Part shown: positions 9,572 through 18,890 of the stretch, piece after piece
How the letters are laid out: each line of letters starts with the position of its first letter
Numbering within the stretch: position 1 is the first letter of the stretch
NCBI RefSeq assembly: GCF_001661265.1
Contig: NW_017567018.1
Coordinates: 1-64,000, forward strand
Direction of reading: 5' to 3'
Length of the DNA stretch: 64,000 nucleotides
From: Saitoella complicata NRRL Y-17804
Taxonomy: Eukaryota; Ascomycota; Saitoellomycetes; Saitoellales; Saitoellaceae
Program-made: the position numbers and the translations under genes
The notes under the pieces: model-generated
The model's input: the letters and a program-made list of their open reading frames with translations, nothing else
Databases searched by the model: none
Told to the model about the DNA's origin: nothing

Positions 9572-10858
9572 ATGGGTAGGATGACCGACACCTGCGATGA
9601 CGACCGCCAACACACCTCGTCACTCTCAGTGGACAGCCTGTTCATGCCAGCACCGTTCTCTTTTCCCCTGAAATGTCTCCGCGAGGCCCTTTACCTCTGG
9701 ATCACCTACCGTCTCATCCTCTACCTCGGCTACCCCTCCACCTCCAAATCCACCATCGCAACAACCGCATCGATCTACTTCACCCTCCTCCTCGTCCGCC
9801 GCCACATATCCCAACGACGCTGCGACCAACCCAGCGAGGCTTACGGCCTCCAACACGCCCTCCTAAACCACGCCTCCAATTCCCGCGAACTATGGTGCAA
9901 CATGGGCTATTGGTCCACCGCAACCACCTTCACCACCGCAAACCTCGACCTCCTCGGCCTCCTCGCAAACAACGCCGATCTCCACCCCGGCCGCAGGGAC
10001 ACCGTCCTTGATTTAGGCACGGGTTGCGGAACACAATCCATTCACCTCCTCAAAAGCTACAAATTCGAGTCCTATACGTCGATTACGTCGCATCCGGCCC
10101 AACATAGCGTCGCGAAACGGGATTTATTGGAGGGGTATGGCACCGGTGGAACCCGGATTCGTGTGGTATTGGGTGACGCAGCGAACCCACCACCCGAAAT
10201 CCTCTCGGAATCCTACACCAAGATCCTAGCCCTCGATTGCGCATACCACTTTCCCGCCCCGAGACACCAATTCTTCGAGCGGGTGTTTGGACTACTCGAA
10301 CACGTCGGGACTTTTGCGTTGACGGACATCATCTTAGGCGACACCCCCTCCCTCCTCGAAAAATTGAAGATGCGGGCACTTTGTGTGGTGTTGGGCGTAC
10401 CGTGGGCGAACATGATACCGTTAAGCGAATACAAAACCGCGCTGTATAGGGCTGGGTTCGCGATCGATGATATCGACACCGTCGACATCACCGACGACGT
10501 ATTTGCCCCATTCGCCGCATGGATCATGAACACTGCCGAGAATCGTACAGAATCAGGATGGAGGATGTACAAAATCTTTGCACGGGTATTGCGGTGGTGG
10601 GCGAGTAGCGGCGTCGTCCGCGTCATCGTCGTTCGAGCACGGAAAGGCCCTCTACACCCTCCATCATCGCCAGCTGCAATCATAACCACGGGGAACAAGA
10701 AGGAGGAAGAGGCAAGAGGAGGATCGGTACAGCGACCATCCGTACCGGAGAACGGGAACTGGATCCCCATTGAAAGAGTCTACGATCAAACTCAACACGC
10801 GAACGGCGGATCTGGAGGCACCACCGCCTATCCGCGATCTCACAACCTATACCACTGA
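9572..10858 (+). CDS. Membrane-anchored SAM-dependent methyltransferase
   Basis: Class I methyltransferase. The SAM-binding motif I is VLDLGTGCGTQS; post-motif regions include VVLGDAA, ILALDCAYHF and GTFALTDIIL. An N-terminal hydrophobic stretch (around LYLWITYRLILYLG and IYFTLLLV) suggests ER or other membrane association. The overall pattern, with a membrane-near N terminus and an ALDCAYHF-type motif IV, recalls small-molecule methyltransferases of the tocopherol/sterol type more than protein methyltransferases. Substrate is unknown. The reading frame opens further upstream but only with a GTG; ATGs at 9572, 9581 and 9644 are possible, and the last gives MPAPFSFPLK just before the hydrophobic part. 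The last 60 residues are low-complexity and basic. Confidence 0.75.
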   Translation: MGRMTDTCDDDRQHTSSLSVDSLFMPAPFSFPLKCLREALYLWITYRLILYLGYPSTSKSTIATTASIYFTLLLVRRHISQRRCDQPSEAYGLQHALLNHASNSRELWCNMGYWSTATTFTTANLDLLGLLANNADLHPGRRDTVLDLGTGCGTQSIHLLKSYKFESYTSITSHPAQHSVAKRDLLEGYGTGGTRIRVVLGDAANPPPEILSESYTKILALDCAYHFPAPRHQFFERVFGLLEHVGTFALTDIILGDTPSLLEKLKMRALCVVLGVPWANMIPLSEYKTALYRAGFAIDDIDTVDITDDVFAPFAAWIMNTAENRTESGWRMYKIFARVLRWWASSGVVRVIVVRARKGPLHPPSSPAAIITTGNKKEEEARGGSVQRPSVPENGNWIPIERVYDQTQHANGGSGGTTAYPRSHNLYH

Positions 10859-11431
10859 CCGAAAACGCAAGAACGAACGGGAAGCATAGTTATTGGTTTT
10901 GGTAGGATGCTCGATGCTGGATCATCCGCTTGGCGGAGGTATCATACCAATCACTATTTACGGAGGTATGTGTTGGGATCCACAGTGTTTGCTTTGCAGT
11001 TGTTGCTAGTCACCGCCGTATGTTCGAGTGGCATACCAGGCCGACATACCACCGTAGGATGAGGTCTACGATTGCGCATGCGTCGTGTCAAGGATCGTCG
11101 GAGGATCGTGATCGAGTACGCCTTGCACTTGCTATGGGCAGGCCCTATGAAGCTTAAGTGGCCGTCGGTCTTTCCACATCTGAAGGACATTACATGACAG
11201 TTTGGTGAGAAACAGCCGTGACTTTCATCCATTCAAACATCAGCCCAATCCGCATATAGCCCAAGGATTACGTTAAGGGGACGCATGTGATATCAAAAAG
11301 AGCTCCAATGGCATTTTAAACAAATCAAATCCAAAATCTCGGGTAACATAGTACTATACCCCCCTTTCAAAAAAACCTATTCAAACACTCAATCGTTCCA
11401 TTCCCCACCGTACCCTCTCCTTTCCTCTCCT
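10859..11431. other. Intergenic, no gene seen
   Basis: Convergent interval between the methyltransferase and UGP1 stops. Only short overlapping frames without family features occur. It should contain both 3' ends. I see no tRNA-like fold or repeat. Confidence 0.6.
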
Positions 11432-13352
11432 CTAGTGCTCCAACAACTTCAAGGTACCAGTAACGACAACATTCTCCAAAACACTGCCAGGAGGGATATC
11501 AATCCTCTCACCATCATTGCACACGATAATAACCGTTCCCTTCAACTGAACACCACGACCAAAGACAACATCACCAGTAACGGTCAAATGATCCAACTCG
11601 ACAATCTTGGGGATAGCAGGGATCCTCTTCTGGAAGTCAGAGACCTTCTTGTATTGAGGACCGAGCTTGACCAAGGGTGCAGGACCGAAACGGGAGGGAG
11701 CCATGACGAGCTGTCCGTGGTCAAGGGAGTAGAGATCAGACTTGACGAGGAGGAGGTCAGAGCAAGTCTTGACAGGCAAGAATCGGCGACGGGGGACGTT
11801 GACACCGTGTGCGCCCTTGAAGTGCTTAATGGCATCACCGACGGCAGTCTCGAGCTGGATGATGTTAATGTCAGACTCGCCCTTCTTGTCGGCAGGGATG
11901 GACTTGTAGTTAGGGATGATCTCCAACTGCAACTCCTGGTTCTCGACGACGCGCTTGATGGCGGGGAGGGAGAGCCAGATGTTGTTGGTGTTGAAGTACT
12001 TGAACTTCTTGATGGACTTGAACTCCTCAACGTGCTGGGAAGGAACCTGAGCGATCTCGAGAAGACGGACGGAGCCCTCGTACTCGATAATGGTACCACC
12101 CTTGACATCGGCCTTGGTCTTGTCAGTCAACTCCATGATGTACTCAGCGCCAGACTCGGCCATGTGGGAAAGGATGTTCAAGTCAACAACAGCACCCAAG
12201 TTGTCAACGTTGGAAACGAACAAGATCTCCTTACCCTGGGAAATGAGGGTGTCCAACAAGCCAGAGTTGGCAAGGGACTCGAAGATGTCACCGTGACCGG
12301 GGGGGTACCACTCGTTGATAGCGGAGTCGTAGGAGCGGGGAACGGGGAGGTTGGTTTCGCGGTTGACGCGGGGGTAGCGGGACTGGTTGAAGGTGAGGAT
12401 ATCGATGTTGTGACCCTCGTACTTCTTGATGACGCGAGCGGTGTCGTCGTCAGTGTTGAAAGAGTTCATGAGAACGAAAGGAACGTTGGCATCGTACTTC
12501 CTGTTCAAGTACTGTAATCATCGTTAGTGTCTCCTTCGAGCTTTTCGTTCGTTTTGTGCAAAACTCACCTCAATCTGCCTAACACTCAGATCCAAGAAAG
12601 TGTTTCCCTCCCTAACCTCAATAACAGACTTGGGACCCACACATCCCATAGTAGTACCCAATCCTCCGTTCAACTTCAACACAGCCAACTTGTCCAAGAA
12701 ACCCTTGACCTCAGAGCTTGCGGGGTCGGCGTCAGAAAGGGTCTCATAGTCGACGACCTGGTCGGCACGAGGGGGCTTAATGGCGTCCCAGTCAAGGGGT
12801 TTTTGGGACTTGTGAGCGAGGTAGCGGCGGAAGAGGGCGAAGAAGTTGTCCATCTCGAGCTCGAAGATCTAGTGACATCGGGTCAGTAACTGTTTCGTTA
12901 GATACGCTGGAATCGAGGAGATTGCGGTGAATGGGGGTGGAAGAGTGTGTGGATCAAAGAAGGAGAGGGGAGGTCAGAGCGCATACACAACCCGTTCGAT
13001 CTCAAATTCCAATGATCTGGCAGGAATTGTGTCTGTACGCTCCTCGCCACCTCCTCTTCTAGGGGATGTATGCGATCCAATTCTTCCTCACAGAGCAGAA
13101 ATGCCGCATTCACCCCCTCCCTTCAACGTCACCTCACTCCCCCAACCCCACCCAATCGCCCTCCCTCTCACAAACGACCAAACTCACCTTCCTCTTCTTA
13201 GGATCAGTACAGCTCTCCGCCAACTTATTCAACTCATTCCTCATCGCACTCGCCGCAATGCTGCTCGCCTTATTATCGTACGCATAGGCAGACTGAGTCT
13301 TATTGTGCACTCTCTGTCCCTCCTTGTTATCAATAGCGTCAATGTTGGACAT
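11432..13352 (-). CDS. UGP1: UTP-glucose-1-phosphate uridylyltransferase
   Basis: Makes UDP-glucose from UTP and glucose-1-phosphate in the cytosol, feeding glucan, glycogen, trehalose and glycosylation. Three exons: 13352-13188, 12868-12569 and 12511-11432. Intron 1 is 319 nt (GTGAGT ... CACTAG) and intron 2 is 57 nt (GTGAGT, CTAAC, TTACAG). Both joins are phase 0 and give a 514-aa protein, the usual length. The nucleotide-binding signature [16 protein letters not shown] lies near residues 121-136. NTNNIWLSL, the [14 protein letters not shown] region and the C-terminal left-handed beta-helix ([18 protein letters not shown]) are typical. The ATG at 13352 ([12 protein letters not shown]) is the only one giving a family-like N terminus. 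Intron 1 is several times longer than the other introns here. Confidence 0.96.
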
Positions 13353-14744
13353 GGCGTCGTGTGTGGTATAGGGGATGGTATAGGGAAGATCGAATTGGGT
13401 CGCGGGGATATTCGTTGGGTTTTATTCAATGGGTGGTAGGGCGGGCGACTTACGACTTAGGGCGGGATGGAATGTTGGGTTCTGACGTCGAGGGGGGCTA
13501 AGCGGTTTCGGGCATGGAGTGGTTGCGCTGAGAGTGTGGGCGCTGGAAAGGGGTGAGGAGAGGGCCATTTACCGGGGAAGGGAGAGGTGTATGTATTGAG
13601 TCAAATTCTATTCTACTCGACGCATTCAATTACAGAGATCAAAGGCCCAACCGTCGGGTCCGCCGGCCTCGCCCGCGTCTGCATGCAATTGCGAGCATCC
13701 CATCCCGGTATGTTTCCGCCGTCGTATCGACCTCGATTGCAGTTCACCGCGGCCGAGTACTACACAAGCAGTAGCCCCAGATTAGAGTTCATTGACAACG
13801 CCACCCCTCGTCTCAAGTTCGCAATCGCTCCATACCGTACGCTCAATCCGGAGGGAGTTCCGTGTATGTACAGACTCGCCAGCCTTCGCGCCTCGGCTTT
13901 ATCCCGGATTTTCTTTAATTTGATGGCATTTAGGGTCTGGGATGAGGGGAAATGCTTTTAGGGAGCTTGCCAAGTGAGGAGGAGAAAGGGAAAGCTTCTT
14001 TGAGGTTTGCAGGAAAGGGATCGAGCGATCAAACGAGGTGACGATAACGTAAGCGAGACCGACACCGACCAAACTCGGATGTGACGTGTGACGTGGCACC
14101 AAGCACCTCACACTACGGGTCCCCGACCGCGGGCCCGTGCATGCACCCCTCCGAAACTCGATGCTTTCAAATACGAGTTATTCGCAATCGCAATTGAGGT
14201 GTCATCGAACTTTCCGAGTCCCTCGTCCGCGTACGGCGGGCGCCGGCACCACCGTGGATTTTTTCGAAGAGGCGCTCACGTGCATCGACGGAAGCTGTCA
14301 ATTTCGCACGTGGGTCGTACGACGTCTCGCATTCACTCTCACTCACCTAGCTACTCCGCGTGCCTGGGATGTTGACAGCTATTTCAATGTCTGGCATCAA
14401 AGTCCGCGCCGACGCTCCTGATATCTCGGTCACTTTCCCTGGTCGCCCACCGCTTACGGTTGTGTCTGAGAAACGATGTGATGGTTTCCTGATCTCCAAC
14501 ACGTCTCGCATGTGGGGCTCATCCAGGCAGGCTCAAATGGCCCTCACTGCCGATGCTCGCGAACTAGCTGGGTTTCATGCATTGATGAATCCTGTTGGGC
14601 GGGTGGAGCCGTTTCGGTTTCTGGAGTTCTAGAGGACGTATATTGAACCGCATATGTTATGGGCCTTCGAAGTGTGCTTCGATATGGATATGACTCGTCA
14701 CTTCGGCAAAGGCGTTTGATAACTTTCATCGAAGAGTACTGTGC
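13353..14744. other. Gene-poor interval with no supportable gene
   Basis: Between the UGP1 start and the LINE-like fragment I find only short open frames (for example 13587-13961, and 14360-14632 with a SVTFPGRPPLTVVSEKR stretch). None carries a recognisable domain, and their frames do not link by clean splice sites. The UGP1 promoter must be here. The 14360-14632 frame could be an uncharacterised small gene or part of the adjoining element. Confidence 0.5.
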
Positions 14745-15150
14745 ATGGCACTTGGGTTACACTGCTGCACCCCCAATCAGGTTATGCATTTTGACTCTTG
14801 TAGGACTAACTTTTCTGGGCATCTATTGCACCTGACGGCGAGGTTTTTTGATCATGCTCGTGCGCTGAGTCCTGATCGCCTCGTTTACAAGGCCCTCATG
14901 GAGTCGGCAGGGATGGCTCGTTCTGGTAAAGATGGTGCTGCTAAGACATGGTACGCAAAATTTGACGTGGCTTGCGGCAAGCTTGGGGTTCCGCTTGATT
15001 CGTTAGCTCCGCCTGTCACGAGGACCCTTGTTCACCAGGCCCTTCGCGATTCAGTGTTGCACAACTTCAACGAAGCTGTCAGTTCCAGAAGCCGTCTTCG
15101 TCTATTTCACCTTCTCGGTCCCTCTCATACAGGCCGCCCACGCCGATCCT
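14745..15150 (+). mobile_element. LINE-like retrotransposon C-terminal fragment (tentative)
   Basis: The frame from 14745 contains FFDHARALSPDRLVYKALME, then WYAKFDVACGKLGVPLDSL. This spacing of RL..KAL followed by W...LG.PL resembles the region after the reverse-transcriptase domain in some LINE proteins. Neither the RT core nor an endonuclease is visible nearby, so only a tail fragment can be claimed. The frame runs into the Tc1/mariner remnant near 15140-15150, giving an abrupt junction. An ordinary unknown gene is the main alternative. Confidence 0.35.
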
Positions 15151-15995
15151 CAATGGGGTTCGTATCAGGTGAGTATGCCGGCCAGGGTAGGACTCTGTAT
15201 CCCTCCCTTTCGTAGGATTCTTTGCAGTCGGGCGCATGAAACTTGGCGTCGTTGTCATGTTGGATTGTGAGATTGATGTCTGCTTCTCTGAACTCCTGAA
15301 GCTTGGGAAGTAGAAAATCTTCAACAAAGTCACGCATCACGACCTTGTCGACCGTTGGGACTTGCAAACGAGCAAGTTTTGTGATCCCCCGCCAGCACAT
15401 TCCACCAAATACGAAGATACTCCCACCTCCAAATTGCATCCGAGGAATGAATTTGTTCTCCCTAGGAGGATCCTCAGGCCACACATAGACCTTTGCAATA
15501 TGTCCTGGCCCTGAACGCTGGAATTTTGATTCGTTGGTGTAGATGATCCGCATCCAGTCCTCCTTCCTCCAGTGTAAGTGCTCCTTTGCCCATTGGTAAC
15601 GCCTTTCCCGAGCCGCCGCCGACAGAAACGGTTTCTTCTTCTGTGTAGCACACTTCGCTCCGCTTTTCAGGAGTAACAAGCCTACTGTCTACGCTGAAAC
15701 ATCCCTTTGGTGACAATGATTGAAGGCAGCAGCAGCTTCCACAGCGTTGTTGTACTTCCCTGAGCGAACGCTGCGGATGAGCTCGTCCTTTTCGCGTTTG
15801 GAAAGGATCTGAGGGCATCCAGAACGAGGGCTGTTGCGGTAGGAGGCTGTATTCCACCATCGGTTGGTGATATCCTTTCTCTTGGGAAGACACTGCTCCT
15901 CAATCTTCTCCTGTGGGATTTCGGCTTTCGTGAGGGCCACAATCTGAGCATGGCGGTATGGTCTCTCTTCATGCGAAAGCTCGCTGTATGGGATT
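15125..15995 (-). mobile_element. Tc1/mariner transposase remnant (DD34E type)
   Basis: Degraded DNA transposon on the minus strand. The N-terminal helix-turn-helix part (about 15995-15689) includes RHAQIVALTKAEIPQ and SYRNSPRSGCPQILS. The catalytic part (about 15688-15130) includes KKKPFLSAAARERRYQWAKE, DWMRIIYTNESKF, QHDNDAKFHA and LPWPAYSPDTNPIE. From the second Asp to the Glu there are 34 intervening residues, as in Tc1. The two parts share one frame split by a TAG codon at about 15689-15691. The first catalytic Asp is replaced by Asn (YTNES for WSDES), so the copy is dead on two counts. The C-terminal end is cut off just after NPIE, where it abuts the LINE-like frame. No terminal inverted repeats were found. 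Confidence 0.88.
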
Positions 15996-16421
15996 TCTTA
16001 TATGTTGAGATCTGGCATGTTGGGTGTGGGGGTTTGAGAACACAGTGCTCTGCAGATAACCTTATTCCCAGATATGACATCACCAACCAGTCAGATCAAG
16101 TCAGATCAGGCTGGGAGTAAGCAGAGTAGTTTAAAGCATCGTCTTTTATATGCTATTGAGTTCCTCTTGGTCTATCTCCTTCAATTTTGGCAAGTTAGAA
16201 TTCCTACGCTCGACCCCGCAATCCATCCGCATGCAAGTGTGATACGGTTCCCGACGCGTACGACTGGAGATGATGTACACATGTCCGCAATGACCATGAC
16301 TCCCAACCTGAACACCAAGAACAAACAATGCCAAATGGTTCATACGCCTACAACTCCGGCAACGATGTTCAGGAAGACGGGAAGACACTTGCAAGGCCCG
16401 CAGTGGCCGTGAGAGGTTCGC

Positions 16422-18794
16422 ATGTCCTGCCCTCTACTGAATCATCTCACTAACATGATTCACACAGACCCCCCTCCGTACCCTACCTCTCGACGCAAGC
16501 TGCAATATCCAGACGACCTCGACACAATCCGCGCCCGCGAATACCCCCAACTCCTCCCCTCCGCCCTCTACCTCGATCACGCCGCCTCAACCCCCCCACC
16601 CCTCTCCCTCCTACGTGCCCACCACCACACCCTCTCCACAACCCTCCTCTCAAACCCTCACTCATCTCCCTACGCCTCGGCGGTCATAGATGCAGTGCGT
16701 GAGGAGTTATTGGAGTTTCTGGGGTGTGAGGGGGGAAGAGCGGGGTGGGAAGTGGTGTGGGTTAGTAATACTACGGCGGGGATCAAGCTTGTTGGGGAGA
16801 TGATGGAGGGGGCGTGTAGGGATGGAGGATGGGATTTTGTGTATCATCGGGAGTCACACACTTCTATCCTCGGCCTCTCAGGTCTCGCTTCGCACAGCAC
16901 CTGCGTCGACGGACCACCATCTTCTCACGCGGGACGACCGACCTTGTTCGCTTACCCAGCCCAATCAAACTTTTCCGGAACGCGCTTCCCACCAACATAC
17001 ACCCCCACCGCCTGCGCCCACGGCTATCTAACCCTCCTCGACGCAGCCTCCCTCCTCCCCACATCCCCACTGACACCCTACCTCGCCACCTCCCCCCCCG
17101 ACTTCACCGTCCTCTCCCTCACCAAACTCCTCGGATACCCAAATCTTGCCGCACTCCTCATCCGTCGGTCGGAGCGGACTGTGGAGATGGTGAAGCGGAG
17201 GAGGTATTTCGGGGGTGGGACGGTGGGTGGGGTGACGAGTGATGGGTGGCATGAACCTCGTGGTGAGAGCATGGCGGAGGCGTTGGAGGATGGGACAGTT
17301 AGCACCTCTGCGGTCTTGTGCGTGAGAGAGGGAATAAGGTTCGTTATGGAGACTTTGGGCGGGCTCGAACGTGTCCGGGCGCACACGTCGACGCTGGCGG
17401 CGTGGACTGCGGAGAGGTTACGCGCACTCCGTCACCCAGATGGAGGAGGTGAAGTCGTGAGGATCCACACGAGTGGGGATTATGCCGATCCATACACCCA
17501 AGGCCCCATCATCGCTTTCTCGATACTTTCAGCTTCGGCCGATGGTGGTGGTGTAGTGCCCCCAACTACTGTCGCCACACTCGCGGGGATGGAGGGAATC
17601 CATCTCAGGACGGGTGGACTATGCAACCCCGGCGCGACCGAGTTTTATCTTGGGTTAACGCCGAAGGATGTTAGGAGGGGGTATTATGAGCAGGGGACGC
17701 GGTGTGGTGATGGGCGTGATTTTATTCGAGCCGTTGCGAAGCGGCGAGGGAATGGCAATGGGGCAGAGGAAGGGGAGGAGGAGGAAGTGGAGAGGGTTAG
17801 GGGTGTCGTCAGGATTAGTTTCGGGGCGTGTACGACGTGGAGCGAAGTCCGTGCGTTCGTGGGGTGGGTCGAGCGGGTGTTTATCTCTCCACCCTCAACA
17901 GCCCTCCTCACGCCTCCGCCTGACAACGAAGTGAAGAAGCAGGAGGTGAGAGTGGAGGCGTTGTATGTGTATCCGATCAAGTCGTGTCACGCCTACGCAC
18001 CTCCTCCACAAGAGCAACCATGGCCGGTGGGGGAGCGTGGCTTGGTGTTTGATCGTATGTTCTTTTTGTTGGATTTGAGAAGTGGACGGGGGATGAGTCA
18101 GAAGACTTGTCCGGGTATGGCACGGATCATCCCCACCCTCGACATCGAGATGGGGGTCATGCGTGTACGAGTCCGGGGGTCAAAGGAGGAGTTTGAGGTT
18201 CCACTTCACCCAAGAGAAGGGGAGTTGGAGATTTGGAAGGCACCGGCGAAGGTGTGCTATGACACGGTCGAGTGTAAGATCTTTACCGGCCCACGGATCC
18301 AGAGGTTCTTCTCGGATGCGTTGAGTACGCCCGACGCGAGGGTTACGTGCACACTAGCTATCCCCTCCACACCGCGGCGAATGACGAATGAGTCCCCGTT
18401 GCTTCTCATCAATTCCACCAGTATCGCTGTGCTGTGCGATGGGATGGAGAGGATCCCCCCAGCTTCACTGTTTCGTCCGAATATTGTTGTTCGTACGCCG
18501 TTGCCGTTTGTAGAGGATGCGATGACGTCATTCGTTCTCCACCATCGCGACTCGACCCGCGGCGGGCGTGGCCTTGGGATGACCATGAAGATGGAGGTTT
18601 CGGGTCCGTGTCGACGGTGTAAGATGGTCAGTGTTGATCAGGAGAGTGGAAAGGTGGAGTGGAAGGCGGTGTACGAAGCTATGGTACGGAAACGGATGAG
18701 GAGGGGGGTTGGGGTTGTGTTTGGGGTTGGTGTACGGCTTACGGGTCCAGCTGGGATGGGGAACGGCATTGAACTTGGGATGGTGGTTGGATAG
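16422..18794 (+). CDS. hxB: Molybdenum cofactor sulfurase (NifS-like + MOSC)
   Basis: Converts the desulfo molybdenum cofactor to the sulfurated form required by xanthine dehydrogenase and aldehyde oxidase; the cytosolic Aspergillus enzyme is HxB. The N-terminal class V aminotransferase-like desulfurase has YLDHAASTPP, VSNTTAGIKLV and a PLP-lysine region LSLTKLLGYPN. The usual RTGCFCNPGAC loop reads RTGGLCNPGATEF here: the Cys before NPG is kept, but the first and last Cys are lost. The C-terminal MOSC part has LYVYPIKSCHAY, SQKTCPGMARI and SGPCRRCKMV. The open frame is 790 aa from 16422. The first 45 bases contain a CTAAC branch and CACAG acceptor just before 16468, with a GTGAGA donor near 16410, so an upstream exon is possible. 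A second ATG at 16455 would also serve. The gene name is by family, not by locus. Confidence 0.9.
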   Translation: MSCPLLNHLTNMIHTDPPPYPTSRRKLQYPDDLDTIRAREYPQLLPSALYLDHAASTPPPLSLLRAHHHTLSTTLLSNPHSSPYASAVIDAVREELLEFLGCEGGRAGWEVVWVSNTTAGIKLVGEMMEGACRDGGWDFVYHRESHTSILGLSGLASHSTCVDGPPSSHAGRPTLFAYPAQSNFSGTRFPPTYTPTACAHGYLTLLDAASLLPTSPLTPYLATSPPDFTVLSLTKLLGYPNLAALLIRRSERTVEMVKRRRYFGGGTVGGVTSDGWHEPRGESMAEALEDGTVSTSAVLCVREGIRFVMETLGGLERVRAHTSTLAAWTAERLRALRHPDGGGEVVRIHTSGDYADPYTQGPIIAFSILSASADGGGVVPPTTVATLAGMEGIHLRTGGLCNPGATEFYLGLTPKDVRRGYYEQGTRCGDGRDFIRAVAKRRGNGNGAEEGEEEEVERVRGVVRISFGACTTWSEVRAFVGWVERVFISPPSTALLTPPPDNEVKKQEVRVEALYVYPIKSCHAYAPPPQEQPWPVGERGLVFDRMFFLLDLRSGRGMSQKTCPGMARIIPTLDIEMGVMRVRVRGSKEEFEVPLHPREGELEIWKAPAKVCYDTVECKIFTGPRIQRFFSDALSTPDARVTCTLAIPSTPRRMTNESPLLLINSTSIAVLCDGMERIPPASLFRPNIVVRTPLPFVEDAMTSFVLHHRDSTRGGRGLGMTMKMEVSGPCRRCKMVSVDQESGKVEWKAVYEAMVRKRMRRGVGVVFGVGVRLTGPAGMGNGIELGMVVG

Positions 18795-18890
18795 GAGACA
18801 GGATAGGTCCTCACGGGAATGAGTATACCGGTACACCGTGCACCCCAGAACTGCTTGATCCCCCACGTGCATGCACAGCGCGATCTCTAG

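Noticed and set aside
11435-12517. 360-codon open frame opposite UGP1
   Set aside because: Exact antisense of UGP1 exon 3, starting at a GTG; Val/Leu/Asp-rich without motifs.
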